The position numbers were made by a program, and so were the translations under genes. Positions 20,445-34,300 of a DNA stretch of 64,000 nt are shown here, piece by piece (position 1 is the stretch's first letter; each line of letters opens with the position of its first letter). Origin of the DNA: Nephrocerus scutellatus (taxonomy: Eukaryota; Arthropoda; Insecta; Diptera; Pipunculidae); contig OX352763.1 in assembly GCA_947095585.1 (NCBI GenBank), positions 65,575,719 to 65,639,718 of the forward strand, written 5' to 3'. The notes under the pieces are model-generated. The model was given only the letters and a program-made list of their open reading frames with translations, was not told the DNA's origin and did not search any database.

Positions 20445-21450
20445 GCAGTGGCCGTAGTAACATATGTATTTATATATACATATATATTTATATTTTTAGT
20501 TATATACATATATAGTTACATACATATAAAGTATAATTATAGAAACGAAGGCATAAAATTAACAATTAACAAAAGTTAATAACAGCGTAACCAATGTGTA
20601 CAACAGAGTAATAGCAGTGTAACCAATGTGTACAACAGAGCTGTGAAAATGGTTGCCACCTCCGTAAAAAAGTTTCACTTAAAAAAAAACCCAAAAATAT
20701 TAAATTATCAGGAAATGGCAATCTATGTATGTACCTACATATGCCTGTAAATACCATACCACACAACAGACTCGTTGAAGATCTTATATACATATTCTTG
20801 CATACATATTCTTGGTCTTGGTCTTGGTCTTGCACACTCCATCTTGGTCTTGGTCTTGGTCTGGCAACTGAATGATCAGTCTTGGTCTTGCATTTTTTGC
20901 TTTGTGACGTGATTTCACGTGATTCAAATGCCGACGGAAACTCTAAAGCAGACGGGTTTTCAGATGCCGGTGGGGTTTTGAAAACTCGTTGTTTTCACAC
21001 TAGGATTTATACCTGACGGTCTGCACATACAGATCGGCCAACAGGTATCAATTACGGTGCGGTTAACGCACACACACATGGATATAAAGACCCCAAGACC
21101 CGTCTGGTACTAAGCTGGGACGTACCATGGAGACCCCTCCGAAGGTAGAGGAAGACATCGTCCTCTCCAGCGACGATGCCGAAGACAACGGCAACAGGAC
21201 TGGGTGCGTCCCACCCACTCAATATTAGCTAAATAACAATCACGGTCAAATACTAAAGCCGTTTTGGCGTCGGTCACTTCCTCAACGACCGAATGATAGA
21301 ATACTGCATACTTAAAATAAGCAAATGCTACGAAAAGTGCAGAAGGTTCCAATAAATAAAATTCTGCGTACTAAAAATAAGCACTTTTATGAACATGACT
21401 CATGGCGGTACAACGGCAAAGACCTATATCACAAACCCACAAAAGAGGGA
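20445..21450 (+). pseudogene. X locus copy 1 (truncated Ulp1-like locus)
   Basis: Same sequence as X copies 2 and 3 from gcagtggccgtagtaacata up to acccacaaaagagg, where the 2.22-kb tandem duplication cuts it and the satellite returns. It contains the leader, the GGTCTT repeats (20,812-), the small frame starting at ATG 21,127, and the FLNDRMI block of a Ulp1-like domain (about 21,282). The catalytic half of the domain is missing. It cannot encode a working protein. Confidence 0.8.
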
Positions 21451-22666
21451 TGAGAAATGGCTTGACCCTATTGGCCAGATCCCAGAATTTCCATAAGAAC
21501 CAATCTTAAAGTCGCATATTAGTCCTACATTCCGAGTTTCATATGCATCCTTTGATAAATGGCTTGGTTCCAAAAATTCCAGACCCTCTTGGCCAGATCC
21601 CAGAATTTCCATAGGAACCTATCTTACAGTGGCATATTAGTCCTAAATTCCGAGATTCATACGAATCCCTTGAGAAATGGCTTGGTTCCAAATATTCCAG
21701 ACACTCTTGGCCAGATCCCAGAATTTCTATAGGAACCTATCTTACGGTCGCATATTAGTCCTACATTCCGAGTTTCATACGAATCCCTTAAGAAATGGTT
21801 TGGTTCCAAAAATTCCAGGCCCTATTGGCCAGATCCCAGAATTTCCATAGGAACCTACCTTACAGTCGCATATTAGTCCTACATTCCGAGTTTCATACGA
21901 ATCCCTTGAGAAATGGCTTGGTTCCAAAAAATCCAGACCCTATTGGCCAGATCCCAGAATTTCCATAGGAACCTATCTGTCGCATATTAGTCCTACACTC
22001 CGAGTTTCATACGAAGCCCTTGAGAAATGGCTTGGTTCCAAATATTCCAGACACTCTTGGCCAGATCCCAGAATTTCCATAGGAACCTATCTGTCGCATA
22101 TTAGTCCTACACTCCGAGTTTCATACGAAGCCCTTGAGAAATGGCTTTGTTCAAAAAATTCCAGACCCTATTGGCCAGATCCCAGAATTTCCATAGGAAC
22201 CTATCTTACAGTCGCATATTAGTCCTACATTCCGAGTATTATACGAATCCCTTGAGAAATGGCTTAGTTCCAGCAACTCCAGACCCTATTGGCCAGATCC
22301 CAGAATTTCCATAGGAACCTATCTTACAGTCGCATATTAGTCCTACATTCCGAGTTTCATACGAATCCCTTGAGAAATGGCTTGGTTCCAAAAAATCCAG
22401 ACCCTATTGGCCAGATCCCAGAATTTCCATAGGAACCTATCTGTCGCATATTAGTCCTACACTCCGAGTTTCATACGAAGCCCTTGAGAAATGGCTTTGT
22501 TCAAAAAATTCCAGACCCTATTGGCCAGATCCCAGAATTTCCATAGGAACGTATCTTACAGTCGCATATTAGTCCTACATTCCGAGTATTATACGAATCC
22601 CTTGAGAAATGGCTTAGTTCCAGCAACTCCAGACCCTATTGGCCAAAAACCAGAATTTCCATAGGA
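21451..22666. repeat. 118-bp satellite, block 2
   Basis: About ten monomers, copied as part of the 2.22-kb duplication: it repeats 19,229-20,444 in the same order, including the monomers with the ctatctgtcgcat deletion. Confidence 0.95.
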
Positions 22667-24189
22667 GCAGTGGCCGTAGTAACATATGTATTTATATATA
22701 CATATATATTTATATTTTTAGTTATATACATATATAGTTACATACATATAAAGTATAATTATAGAAACGAAGGCATAAAATTAACAATTAACAAAAGTTA
22801 ATAACAGCGTAACCAATGTGTACAACAGAGTAATAGCAGTGTAACCAATGTGTACAACAGAGCTGTGAAAATGGTTGCCACCTCCGTAAAAAAGTTTCAC
22901 TTAAAAAAAAAACCCAAAAATATTAAATTATCAGGAAATGGCAATCTATGTATGTACCTACATATGCCTGTAAATACCATACCACACAACAGACTCGTTG
23001 AAGATCTTATATACATATTCTTGCATACATATTCTTGGTCTTGGTCTTGGTCTTGCACACTCCATCTTGGTCTTGGTCTTGGTCTGGCAACTGAATGATC
23101 AGTCTTGGTCTTGCATTTTTTGCTTTGTGACGTGATTTCACGTGATTCAAATGCCGACGGAAACTCTAAAGCAGACGGGTTTTCAGATGCCGGTGGGGTT
23201 TTGAAAACTCGTTGTTTTCACACTAGGATTTATACCTGACGGTCTGCACATACAGATCGGCCAACAGGTATCAATTACGGTGCGGTTAACGCACACACAC
23301 ATGGATATAAAGACCCCAAGACCCGTCTGGTACTAAGCTGGGACGTACCATGGAGACCCCTCCGAAGGTAGAGGAAGACATCGTCCTCTCCAGCGACGAT
23401 GCCGAAGACAACGGCAACAGGACTGGGTGCGTCCCACCCACTCAATATTAGCTAAATAACAATCACGGTCAAATACTAAAGCCGTTTTGGCGTCGGTCAC
23501 TTCCTCAACGACCGAATGATAGAATACTGCATACTTAAAATAAGCAAATGCTACGAAAAGTGCAGAAGGTTCCAATAAATAAAATTCTGCGTACTAAAAA
23601 TAAGCACTTTTATGAACATGACTCATGGCGGTACAACGGCAAAGACCTATATCACAAACCCACAAAAGAGGTCAATGAAATGAAAAAACAGTATCTGGTG
23701 TTTCCAATAAACCAGAATTTCTACTGGTTCCTTATCATTGTCCGGCTGAAGAAAGGCCGGAGGGTCCCACATGTCGAGATCCTAATCTTTGATACCCTCC
23801 TACGACCAGCAGCAAACTACCACACGGAGGTAGTACGGCGGTTCCTATCAGCGGTAGAACAGGCTTCAGTGTTGCCCTTCGACCCCAGGAAGGCATCGGA
23901 AAAATGGCGCGAGATCACCGAGGTTATCCAGAACCTTGCTCAGGGAGACCCACCAACCATTAAGCTCCCATACCGAGAGGAACGCCAACATTTCCCAAAA
24001 CAGCAACACGGCGACTTCGGCGATGGACACAACGCCAGAAGCGGGGAGACCACCACCATTCCCTAGAACGCATCGGTACCATCAACCAAGATAGCAGCAA
24101 GGTTCATGACAACAGCGAATCCATCAACAAGAAGCGCAATACGATTAAGGACACCGGCAACACTGCAGCAACAGCAAAGAGAGAGCGCG
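22667..24189 (+). pseudogene. X locus copy 2: Ulp1/SENP-like cysteine protease remnant
   Basis: Contains a 34-codon start frame (ATG 23,350, METPPKVEEDIVLSSDD, then a stop) preceded by tatataaa-like bases, and the N-terminal Ulp1 signature FLNDRMIEY (about 23,505). A 172-residue frame (23,548-24,066) then carries YLVFPINQNFYWFLIIV and ILIFDTLL, matching the catalytic His-Trp and Asp strands of C48 (Ulp1/SENP) peptidases. The usual catalytic His is Tyr here, and the QxxxxDCG cysteine block is not found. Families of this kind remove SUMO-like proteins from targets, but this copy is not expected to be active. An LTR follows at 24,190. Confidence 0.68.
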
Positions 24190-24632
24190 AGTTACGTACC
24201 CATAACAGCCCAGCACCTACACATATTATTTGCCTTACTTATTACTTATTGCATACTTTTAAATTAATCATTATTAAGCAATTATCGAATTAAACTTTTT
24301 TTGTTCACCTTAAAACCAGTCAATGCACCTACATATTGTTTACCTTGCATTAATTATATTTCGCATATTTTGAAATTGTCTTTTTCATAATATTTAAATT
24401 ATTCCTTAATTCGTAGTTATCAAATTACACTTTGTTTACCTCAAGTCAATCAATGCACTTGCTCATAAAATTTGTATTGTATTTGTATTGTAAAGTAAGC
24501 ATAAAATATGTATAAAAGACTATGTAAAAACGTTTAGAACTGAAGTCTTGTGAATAAATTTGAATACGGCGTTACGCTGCCCAAAATCAATTGTGTTTTT
24601 TTTTGCAAAGCCTCCTGGTCGAAACCTTAATT
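24190..24632 (+). repeat. Errantivirus-type LTR (copy next to X copy 2)
   Basis: 443 bp, starting agttacgtacccataacagc after gagcgcg and ending at aaaccttaatt. Nearly the same as the 5' LTR at 38,566 and most of the 3' LTR at 46,137. A TATA-like tgtataaaag lies at about 24,509. It is followed by the primer site and 180 bp of leader, but not by the rest of the element. Confidence 0.85.
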
Positions 24633-24823
24633 GGCGCAGTCGTGTACGGACAAATTTTTCAGTATACTTAAAAAACGTTCAGTAATGTAGTTCATCAACT
24701 ATTTATTGATAAGCGAACTCAGTGAAGTGAAGTTTGTGTACGAAAAAATAGAACACAAGATCAGCTTTCATCAAATAAATTTTCGGCGGTTTATCGAAAA
24801 ATAAGTGAATCCAAAACTCTGGA
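24633..24823 (+). other. Primer-binding site and truncated leader of the errantivirus-type element
   Basis: Starts with TGGCGCAGTCG, complementary to the end of a tRNA-Ser acceptor stem, the primer type of 17.6/297/ZAM-like elements. The leader is the same as at 39,009-39,200 up to ccaaaactctgga, then breaks into satellite (aacactcttggccag). Confidence 0.82.
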
Positions 24824-25289
24824 AACACTCTTGGCCAGATCCCAGAATTTCCATAGGAACCTATCTTACGGTCGCATATTAGTCCTACATTCCGAGTTTC
24901 ATACGAATCTTTTGAGAAATGGCTTTGTTCTAAAAATTCCAGACCATATTGACCAGATCCAAGAATTTCCATAGGAACCTCTCTTACAGTCGCATATTAG
25001 TCCTACATTCCGAGTTTCATACGAAACCCTTGAGAAATGGCTTTGTTCAAAAAATTCCAGACCATATTGGCCAGATCCCAGAATTTCCATAGGAACCTCT
25101 CTAACAGTCGCTTATTAGTCCTACATTCCGAGTTTCATACAAATCCCTTGGGAAATTGCTTAGTTTCAAAAATTCCAGACCCTTTTGGCCAGATCCCAGA
25201 ATTTCCATAGGAACCTATATTACAGTCGCATATTAGTCCTACATTCCGAGTTTCATACGAATACTTTGAGAAATGGCTTGGTTCCAAAA

Positions 25290-27805
25290 AATCCAGACCC
25301 TATTGGCCAGATCCCAGAATTTCCATTGGAACCTATCTTACGGTCGCATATTAGTCCTACATTCCGAGTTTCAAACGATTCCCTTAACAAATGGCTTGGT
25401 TCCAAAAATTCCAGACCCTTTTGGCCAGATCCCAGAATTTCTATAGGAACCTATCTTACAGTCGCATATCAGTCCTATATTCCGAGTTTCATACGCATCC
25501 CTTGAGAAATGGCTTGGTTCCAAAAATTCCAGACACTCTTGGCCAGATCCCAGAATTTCTATAGGAACCTATCTTACGGTCGCATATTAGTCCTACATTC
25601 CGAGTTTCATACGAATCCCTTAAGAAATGGCTTGGTTCAAAAAATTCCAGACCCTAATGGCCAGATCCCAGAATTTCCATAGGAACCTACCTTACAGTCG
25701 CATATTAGTCCTACATTCCGAGTTTCATACGAATCCCTTGAGAAATGGCTTGGTTCCAAAAAATCCAGACCCTATTGGCCAGATCCCAGAATTTCCATAG
25801 GAATCTTTCTTACAGTGGCATATTAGTCCTACATTCCGAGTTTCATACGGATCCCTTGAGAAATGGCTTGACCCTATTGGCCAGATCCCAGAATTTCCAT
25901 AAGAACCAATCTTCAAGTCGCATATTAGTCCTACATTCCGAGTTTCATACGATTCCCTTAACAAATGGCTTGGTTCCAAAAATTCCAGACACTCTTGGCC
26001 AGATCCCAGAATTTCCATAGGAACCTATCTGTCGCATATTAGTCCTACATTCCGAGTTTCATACGAAGCCCTTGAGAAATAGCTTTGTTCAAAAAATTCC
26101 AGACCCTATTGGCCAGATCCCAGAATTTTCAGAGGAACCTATCTTACGGTCGCATATTTGTCCTACATTCCGAGATTCATACGAATCCCTTGAGAAATGG
26201 CTTGGTTCCAAAAAATCCAGACCCTATTGGCCAGATCCCAGAATTTCCATAGGAATCTTTCTTACAGTGGCATATTAGTCCTACATTCCGAGTTTCATAC
26301 GGATCCCTTGAGAAATGGCTTGACCCTATTGGCCAGATCCCAGAATTTCCATAAGAACCAATCTTCAAGTCGCATATTAGTCCTACATTCCGAGTTTCAT
26401 ACGATTCCCTTAACAAATGGCTTGGTTCCAAAAATTCCAGACACTCTTGGCCAGATCCCAGAATTTCCATAGGAACCTATCTGTCGCATATTAGTCCTAC
26501 ATTCCGAGTTTCATACGAAGCCCTTGAGAAATAGCTTTGTTCAAAAAAATCCAGACCCTATTGGCCAGATCCCAGAATTTCCATTGGAACCTATCTTACG
26601 GTCGCATATTAGTCCTACATTCCGAGTTTCAAACGATTCCCTTAACAAATGGCTTGGTTCCAAAAATTCCAGACCCTTTTGGCCAGATCCCAGAATTTCT
26701 ATAGGAACCTATCTTACAGTCGCATATCAGTCCTATATTCCGAGTTTCATACGCATCCCTTGAGAAATGGCTTGGTTCCAAAAATTCCAGACACTCTTGG
26801 CCAGATCCCAGAATTTCTATAGGAACCTATCTTACGGTCGCATATTAGTCCTACATTCCGAGTTTCATACGAATCCCTTAAGAAATGGCTTGGTTCAAAA
26901 AATTCCAGACCCTAATGGCCAGATCCCAGAATTTCCATAGGAACCTACCTTACAGTCGCATATTAGTCCTACATTCCGAGTTTCATACGAATCCCTTGAG
27001 AAATGGCTTGGTTCCAAAAAATCCAGACCCTATTGGCCAGATCCCAGAATTTCCATAGGAATCTTTCTTACAGTGGCATATTAGTCCTACATTCCGAGTT
27101 TCATACGGATCCCTTGAGAAATGGCTTGACCCTATTGGCCAGATCCCAGAATTTCCATAAGAACCAATCTTCAAGTCGCATATTAGTCCTACATTCCGAG
27201 TTTCATACGATTCCCTTAACAAATGGCTTGGTTCCAAAAATTCCAGACACTCTTGGCCAGATCCCAGAATTTCCATAGGAACCTATCTGTCGCATATTAG
27301 TCCTACATTCCGAGTTTCATACGAAGCCCTTGAGAAATAGCTTTGTTCAAAAAATTCCAGACCCTATTGGCCAGATCCCAGAATTTTCAGAGGAACCTAT
27401 CTTACGGTCGCATATTTGTCCTACATTCCGAGATTCATACGAATCCCTTGAGAAATGGCTTGGTTCCAAAAAATCCAGACCCTATTGGCCAGATCCCAGA
27501 ATTTCCATAGGAATCTTTCTTACAGTGGCATATTAGTCCTACATTCCGAGTTTCATACGGATCCCTTGAGAAATGGCTTGACCCTATTGGCCAGATCCCA
27601 GAATTTCCATAAGAACCAATCTTCAAGTCGCATATTAGTCCTACATTCCGAGTTTCATACGATTCCCTTAACAAATGGCTTGGTTCCAAAAATTCCAGAC
27701 ACTCTTGGCCAGATCCCAGAATTTCCATAGGAACCTATCTGTCGCATATTAGTCCTACATTCCGAGTTTCATACGAAGCCCTTGAGAAATAGCTTTGTTC
27801 AAAAA
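25290..27805. repeat. 1,258-bp tandem duplication in the satellite
   Basis: Monomer variants at 25,725, 26,177 and 25,505 recur at 26,983, 27,435 and 26,763, all 1,258 bp apart. Inside each unit, two copies of a 452-bp block (25,725/26,177 and 26,983/27,435) contain the short gagaaatggcttgaccctat join. Confidence 0.88.
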
Positions 27806-30800
27806 ATTCCAGACCCTATTGGCCAGATCCCAGAATTTCCATAGGAACCTATCTTACAGTCGCATATTAGTCCTACATTCCGAGTGTTATACGAATCCCT
27901 TGAGAAATGGCTTAGTTCCAGCAATTCCAGACCCTATTGGCCAGATCCCAGAATTTCCATAGGAACCTATCTTACAGTCGCATAATAGTCCTACATTCCG
28001 AGTTTCATACGAATCCCTTGAGAAATGGCTTGGTTCCAAAAAATCCAGACCCTATTAGCCAGATCCCAGAATTTCCATAGGAACCTTTCTTACAGTGGCA
28101 CATTAGTCCTACATTCCGAGTTTCATACGGATCCCTTGAGAAATGGCTTGACCCTATTGGTCAGATCCCAGAATTTCCACAAGAACCAATCTTAAAGTCG
28201 CATATTAGTCCTACATTCCGACTTTCATACGATTCCCTTAACAAATGGCTTGGTTCCAAAAATTCCAGACCCTATTGGCCATATCCCAGAATTTCCATAG
28301 GAACTTATCTTACAGTCGCATATTAGTCCTACATTCCGAGTTTCATACGAATCCCTTGATAAATGGCTTGGTTCCAAAAAATCCAGACACTCTTGGCCAG
28401 ATCCCAGAATTTCCATAGGAACCTATCTTACGGTCGCATATTAGTCCTACATTCCGAGTTTCATACGAATCTTTTGAGAAATGGCTTTGTTCTAAAAATT
28501 CCAGACCATATTGACCAGATCCAAGAATTTCCATAGGAACCTCTCTTACAGTCGCATATTAGTCCTACATTCCGAGTTTCATACGAAACCCTTGAGAAAT
28601 GGCTTTGTTCAAAAAATTCCAGACCATATTGGCCAGATCCCAGAATTTCCATAGGAACCTCTCTAACAGTCGCTTATTAGTCCTACATTCCGAGTTTCAT
28701 ACAAATCCCTTGGGAAATTGCTTAGTTTCAAAAATTCCAGACCCTTTTGGCCAGATCCCAGAATTTCCATAGGAACCTATATTACAGTCGCATATTAGTC
28801 CTACATTCCGAGTTTCATACGAATACTTTGAGAAATGGCTTGGTTCCAAAAAATCCAGACCCTATTGGCCAGATCCCAGAATTTCCATTGGAACCTATCT
28901 TACGGTCGCATATTAGTCCTACATTCCGAGTTTCAAACGATTCCCTTAACAAATGGCTTGGTTCCAAAAATTCCAGACCCTTTTGGCCAGATCCCAGAAT
29001 TTCTATAGGAACCTATCTTACAGTCGCATATCAGTCCTATATTCCGAGTTTCATACGCATCCCTTGAGAAATGGCTTGGTTCCAAAAATTCCAGACACTC
29101 TTGGCCAGATCCCAGAATTTCTATAGGAACCTATCTTTCGGTCGCATATTAGTCCTACATTCCGAGTTTCATACGAATCCCTTAAGAAATGGCTTGGTTC
29201 AAAAAATTCCAGACCCTAATGGCCAGATCCCAGAATTTCCATAGGAACCTACCTTACAGTCGCATATTAGTCCTACATTCCGAGTTTCATACGAATCCCT
29301 TGAGAAATGGCTTGGTTCCAAAAAATCCAGACCCTATTGGCCAGATCCCAGAATTTCCATAGGAATCTTTCTTACAGTGGCATATTAGTCCTACATTCCG
29401 AGTTTCATACGGATCCCTTGAGAAATGGCTTGACCCTATTGGCCAGATCCCAGAATTTCCATAAGAACCAATCTTCAAGTCGCATATTAGTCCTACATTC
29501 CGAGTTTCATACGATTCCCTTAACAAATGGCTTGGTTCCAAAAATTCCAGACACTCTTGGCCAGATCCCAGAATTTCCATAGGAACCTATCTGTCGCATA
29601 TTAGTCCTACATTCCGAGTTTCATACGAAGCCCTTGAGAAATAGCTTTGTTCAAAAAATTCCAGACCCTATTGGCCAGATCCCAGAATTTTCAGAGGAAC
29701 CTATCTTACGGTCGCATATTTGTCCTACATTCCGAGATTCATACGAATCCCTTGAGAAATGGCTTGGTTCCAAAAAATCCAGACCCTATTGGCCAGATCC
29801 CAGAATTTTCATAGGAATCTTTCTTACAGTGGCATATTAGTCCTACATTCCGAGTTTCATACGGATCCCTTGAGAAATGGCTTGACCCTATTGGCCAGAT
29901 CCCAGAATTTCCATAAGAACCAATCTTCAAGTCGCATATTAGTCCTACATTCCGAGTTTCATACGATTCCCTTAACAAATGGCTTGGTTCCAAAAATTCC
30001 AGACACTCTTGGCCAGATCCCAGAATTTCCATAGGAACCTATCTGTCGCATATTAGTCCTACATTCCGAGTTTCATACGAAGCCCTTGAGAAATAGCTTT
30101 GTTCAAAAAATTCCAGACCCTATTGGCCAGATCCCAGAATTTCCATAGGAACCTATCTTACAGTCGCATATTAGTCCTACATTCCGAGTGTTATACGAAT
30201 CCCTTGAGAAATGGCTTAGTTCCAGCAATTCCAGACCCTATTGGCCAGATCCCAGAATTTCCATAGGAACCTATCTTACAGTCGCATAATAGTCCTACAT
30301 TCCGAGTTTCATACGAATCCCTTGAGAAATGGCTTGGTTCCAAAAAATCCAGACCCTATTAGCCAGATCCCAGAATTTCCATAGGAACCTTTCTTACAGT
30401 GGCACATTAGTCCTACATTCCGAGTTTCATACGGATCCCTTGAGAAATGGCTTGACCCTATTGGTCAGATCCCAGAATTTCCACAAGAACCAATCTTAAA
30501 GTCGCATATTAGTCCTACATTCCGACTTTCATACGATTCCCTTAACAAATGGCTTGGTTCCAAAAATTCCAGACCCTATTGGCCATATCCCAGAATTTCC
30601 ATAGGAACTTATCTTACAGTCGCATATTAGTCCTACATTCCGAGTTTCATACGAATCCCTTGATAAATGGCTTGGTTCCAAAAAATCCAGACACTCTTGG
30701 CCAGATCCCAGAATTTCCATAGGAACCTATCTTACGGTCACATATTAGTCCTACATTCCGATTTTCATACGAATCTCTTGAGAAATGGCTTTGTTCCAAA

Positions 30801-31329
30801 AATTCCAGGCCATATTGGCCAGATCCCAGAGTTTCCATAGGAACCTCTCTTACAGTCGCATATTAGTCCTACATTCCGCGTTTCATACGACTCCCTTGAG
30901 AAATGGCTTAGTTCCAAAAATTCCAGACCCTTTTGGCCAGATCCCAGAATTTCTATAGGAACCTATCTTACAGTCGCATATTAGTCCTATATTCCGAGTT
31001 TCATACGCATCCCTTGAGAAATGGCTTGGTTCCAAAAATTCCAGACACTCTTGGCCAGATCCCAGAATTTCTATAGGAACCTATCTTACGGTCGCATATT
31101 AGTCCTACATTCCGAGTTTCATACGAATCCCTTAAGAAATGGCTTGGTTCCAAAAATTCCAGACCCTATTGGCCAGATCCCAGAATTTCCATAGGAACCT
31201 ATCTTACGGTCGCATATTAGTCCTACATTCCGAGTTTCATACGAATCTTTTGAGAAATGGCTTTGTTCCAAAAATTCCAGACCATATTGGCCAGATCCAA
31301 GAATTTCCATAGGAACCTCTCTTACAGTC

Positions 31330-34300
31330 GCATATTAATCCTACATTCCGAGTTTCATACGAAACCCTTGAGAAATGGCTTTGTTCAAAAAATTCCAGAC
31401 CATATTGGCCAGATCCCAGAATTTCCATAGGAACCTCTCTAAAAGTAGCTTATTAGTCCTACATTCCGAGTTTCATACGAATCCCTTGGGAAATTGCTTA
31501 GTTTCAAAAATTCCAGACCCTTTTGGCCAGATCCCAGAATTTCCATAGGAACCTATCTTACAGTCGCATATTAGTCCTACATTCCGAGTTTCATACGAAT
31601 ACCTTGAGAAATGGTTTGGTTCCAAAAAATCCAGACCCTATTGGCCAGATCCCAGAATTTCCATTGGAACCTATCTTACGGTCGCATATTAGTCCTACAT
31701 TCCGAGTTTCAAACGATTCCCTTAACAAATGGCTTGGTTCCAAAAATTCCAGACCCTATTGGCCATATCCCAGAATTTCCATAGGAACTTATCCTACGGT
31801 CGCATATTAGTCCTACATTCCGAGTTTCATACGAATCCCTTGATAAATGGCTTGGTTCCAAAAATCCAGACACTCTTGGCCAGATCCCAGAATTTCCATA
31901 GGAACCTATCTTACGGTCGCATATTAGTCCTACATTCCGAGTTTCATACGAATCTCTTGAGAAATGGCTTTGTTCCAAAAATTCCAGACCATATTGGCCA
32001 GATCCCAGAGTTTCCATAGGAACCTCTCTTACAGTCGCATATTAGTCCTACATTCCGAGTTTCATACGACTCCCTTGAGAAATGGCTTAGTTCCAAAAAT
32101 TCCAGACCCTTTTGGCCAGATCCCAGAATTTCTATAGGAACCTATCTTACAGTCGCATATTAGTCCTATATTCCGAGTTTCATACGCATCCCTTGAGAAA
32201 TGGCTTGGTTCCAAAAATTCCAGACACTCTTGGCCAGATCCCAGAATTTCTATAGGAACCTATCTTACGGTCGCATATTAGTCCTACATTCCGAGTTTCA
32301 TACGAATCCCTTAAGAAATGGCTTGGTTCCAAAAATTCCAGACCCTAATGGCCAGATCCCAGAATTTCCATAGGAACCTACCTTACAGTCGCATATTAGT
32401 CCTACATTCCGAGTTTCATACGAATCCCTTAAGAAATGGCTTGGTTCCAAAAATTCCAGACCCTATTGGCCAGATCCCAGAATTTCCATAGGAACCTACC
32501 TTACAGTCGCATATTAGTCCTACATTCCGAGTTTCATACGAATCCCTTGAGAAATGGCTTGGTTCCAAAAATTCCAGACCCTATTGGCCAGATCCCAGAA
32601 TTTTCAGAGGAACCTATCTTACGGTCGCATATTTGTCCTACATTCCGAGTTTCATACGAATCCCTTGAGAAATGGCTTGGTTCCAAAAAATCCAGACCCT
32701 ATTGGCCAGATCCCAGAATTTACATAGGAATCTTTCTTACAGTGGTATATTAGTCCTACATTGCGAGTTTCATACGGATCCCTTGAGAAATGGCTTGACC
32801 CTATTGGCCAGATCCCAGAATTTCCATAAGAACCAATCTTAAAGTCGCATATTAGTCCTACATTCCGAGTTTCATACGATTCCCTTAACAAATGGCTTGG
32901 TTCCAAAAATTCCAGACACTCTTGGCCAGATCTCAGAATTTCCATAGGAACCTATCTGTCGCATATTAGTCCTACATTCCGAGTTTCATACGAAGCAAGG
33001 AACTTATCTTACAGTCGCATATTAGTCCTAGATTCCGAGTTTCATACGAATCCCTTGATAAATGGCTTGGTTCCAAAAAATCCAGACACTCTTGGCCAGA
33101 TCCCAGAATTTCCATAGGAACATATCTTACGGTCGCATATTAGTCCTACATTCCGAGTTTCATACGAATCTCTTGAGAAATGGCTTTGTTCCAAAAATTC
33201 CAGGCCATATTGGCCAGATCCCAGAGTTTCCGTAGGAACCTCTCTTAGAGTCGCATATTAGTCCTACATTCCGAGTTTCATACGACTCCCTTGAGAAATG
33301 GCTTAGTTCCAAAAATTCCAGACCCTTTTGGCCAGATCCCAGAATTTCTATAGGAACCTATCTTACAGTCACATATTAGTCCTATATTCCGAGTTTCATA
33401 CGCATCCCTTGAGAAATGGCTTGGTTCCAAAAATTCCAGACACTCTTGGCCAGATCCCAGAATTTCTATAGGAACCTATCTTACGGTCGCATATTAGTCC
33501 TACGTTCCGAGTTTCATACGAATCCCTTAAGAAATGGCTTGGTTCCAAAAATTCCAGACCCTATTGGCCAGATCCCAGAATTTCCATAGGAACCTACCTT
33601 ACAGTCGCATATTAGTCCTACATTCCGAGTTTCATACGAATCCCTTGAGAAATGGCTTGGTTCCAAAAATTCCAGACCCTATTGGCCAGATCCCAGAATT
33701 TTCAGAGGAACCTATCTTACGATCGCATATTTGTCCTACATTCCGAGTTTCATACGAATCCCTTGATAAATGGCTTGGTTCCAAAAATCCAGACACTCTT
33801 GGCCAGATCCCAGAATTTCCATAGGAACCTATCTTACGGTCGCATATTAGTCCTACATTCCGAGTTTCATACGAAACCCTTGAGAAATGGCTTTGTTCAA
33901 AAAATTCCAGACCATATTGGCCAGATCCCAGAATTTCCATAGGAACCTCTCTAAAAGTCGCTTATTAGTCCTACATTCCGAGTTTCATACGAATCCCTTG
34001 GGAAATTGCTTAGTTTCAAAAATTCCAGACCCTTTTGGCCAGATCCCAGAATTTCCATAGGAACCTATCTTACAGTCGCATATTAGTCCTACATTCCGAG
34101 TTTCATACGAATACCTTGAGAAATGGTTTGGTTCCAAAAAATCCAGACCCTATTGGCCAGATCCCAGAATTTCCATTGGAACCTATCTTACGGTCGCATA
34201 TTAGTCCTACATTCCGAGTTTCAAACGATTCCCTTAACAAATGGCTTGGTTCCAAAAATTCCAGACCCTATTGGCCATATCCCAGAATTTCCATAGGAAC

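Larger units (their letters stand above)
19229..23673. repeat. 2.22-kb tandem duplication across the satellite/X boundary
   Basis: Unit 1 runs 19,229-21,450 and unit 2 runs 21,451-23,673. Both start tgagaaatggcttgacccta and end in acccacaaaagagg. They are nearly identical; the clearest difference is one extra A in an A-run (unit 2, about 22,905), which makes the offset 2,222 before and 2,223 after it. The near identity implies a very recent duplication or an assembly artefact. Confidence 0.92.

Noticed and set aside
20445..24189. X as an intact host SUMO protease gene
   Set aside because: All copies have stops and frame changes, Tyr at the catalytic His position and no Cys block; they are remnants.
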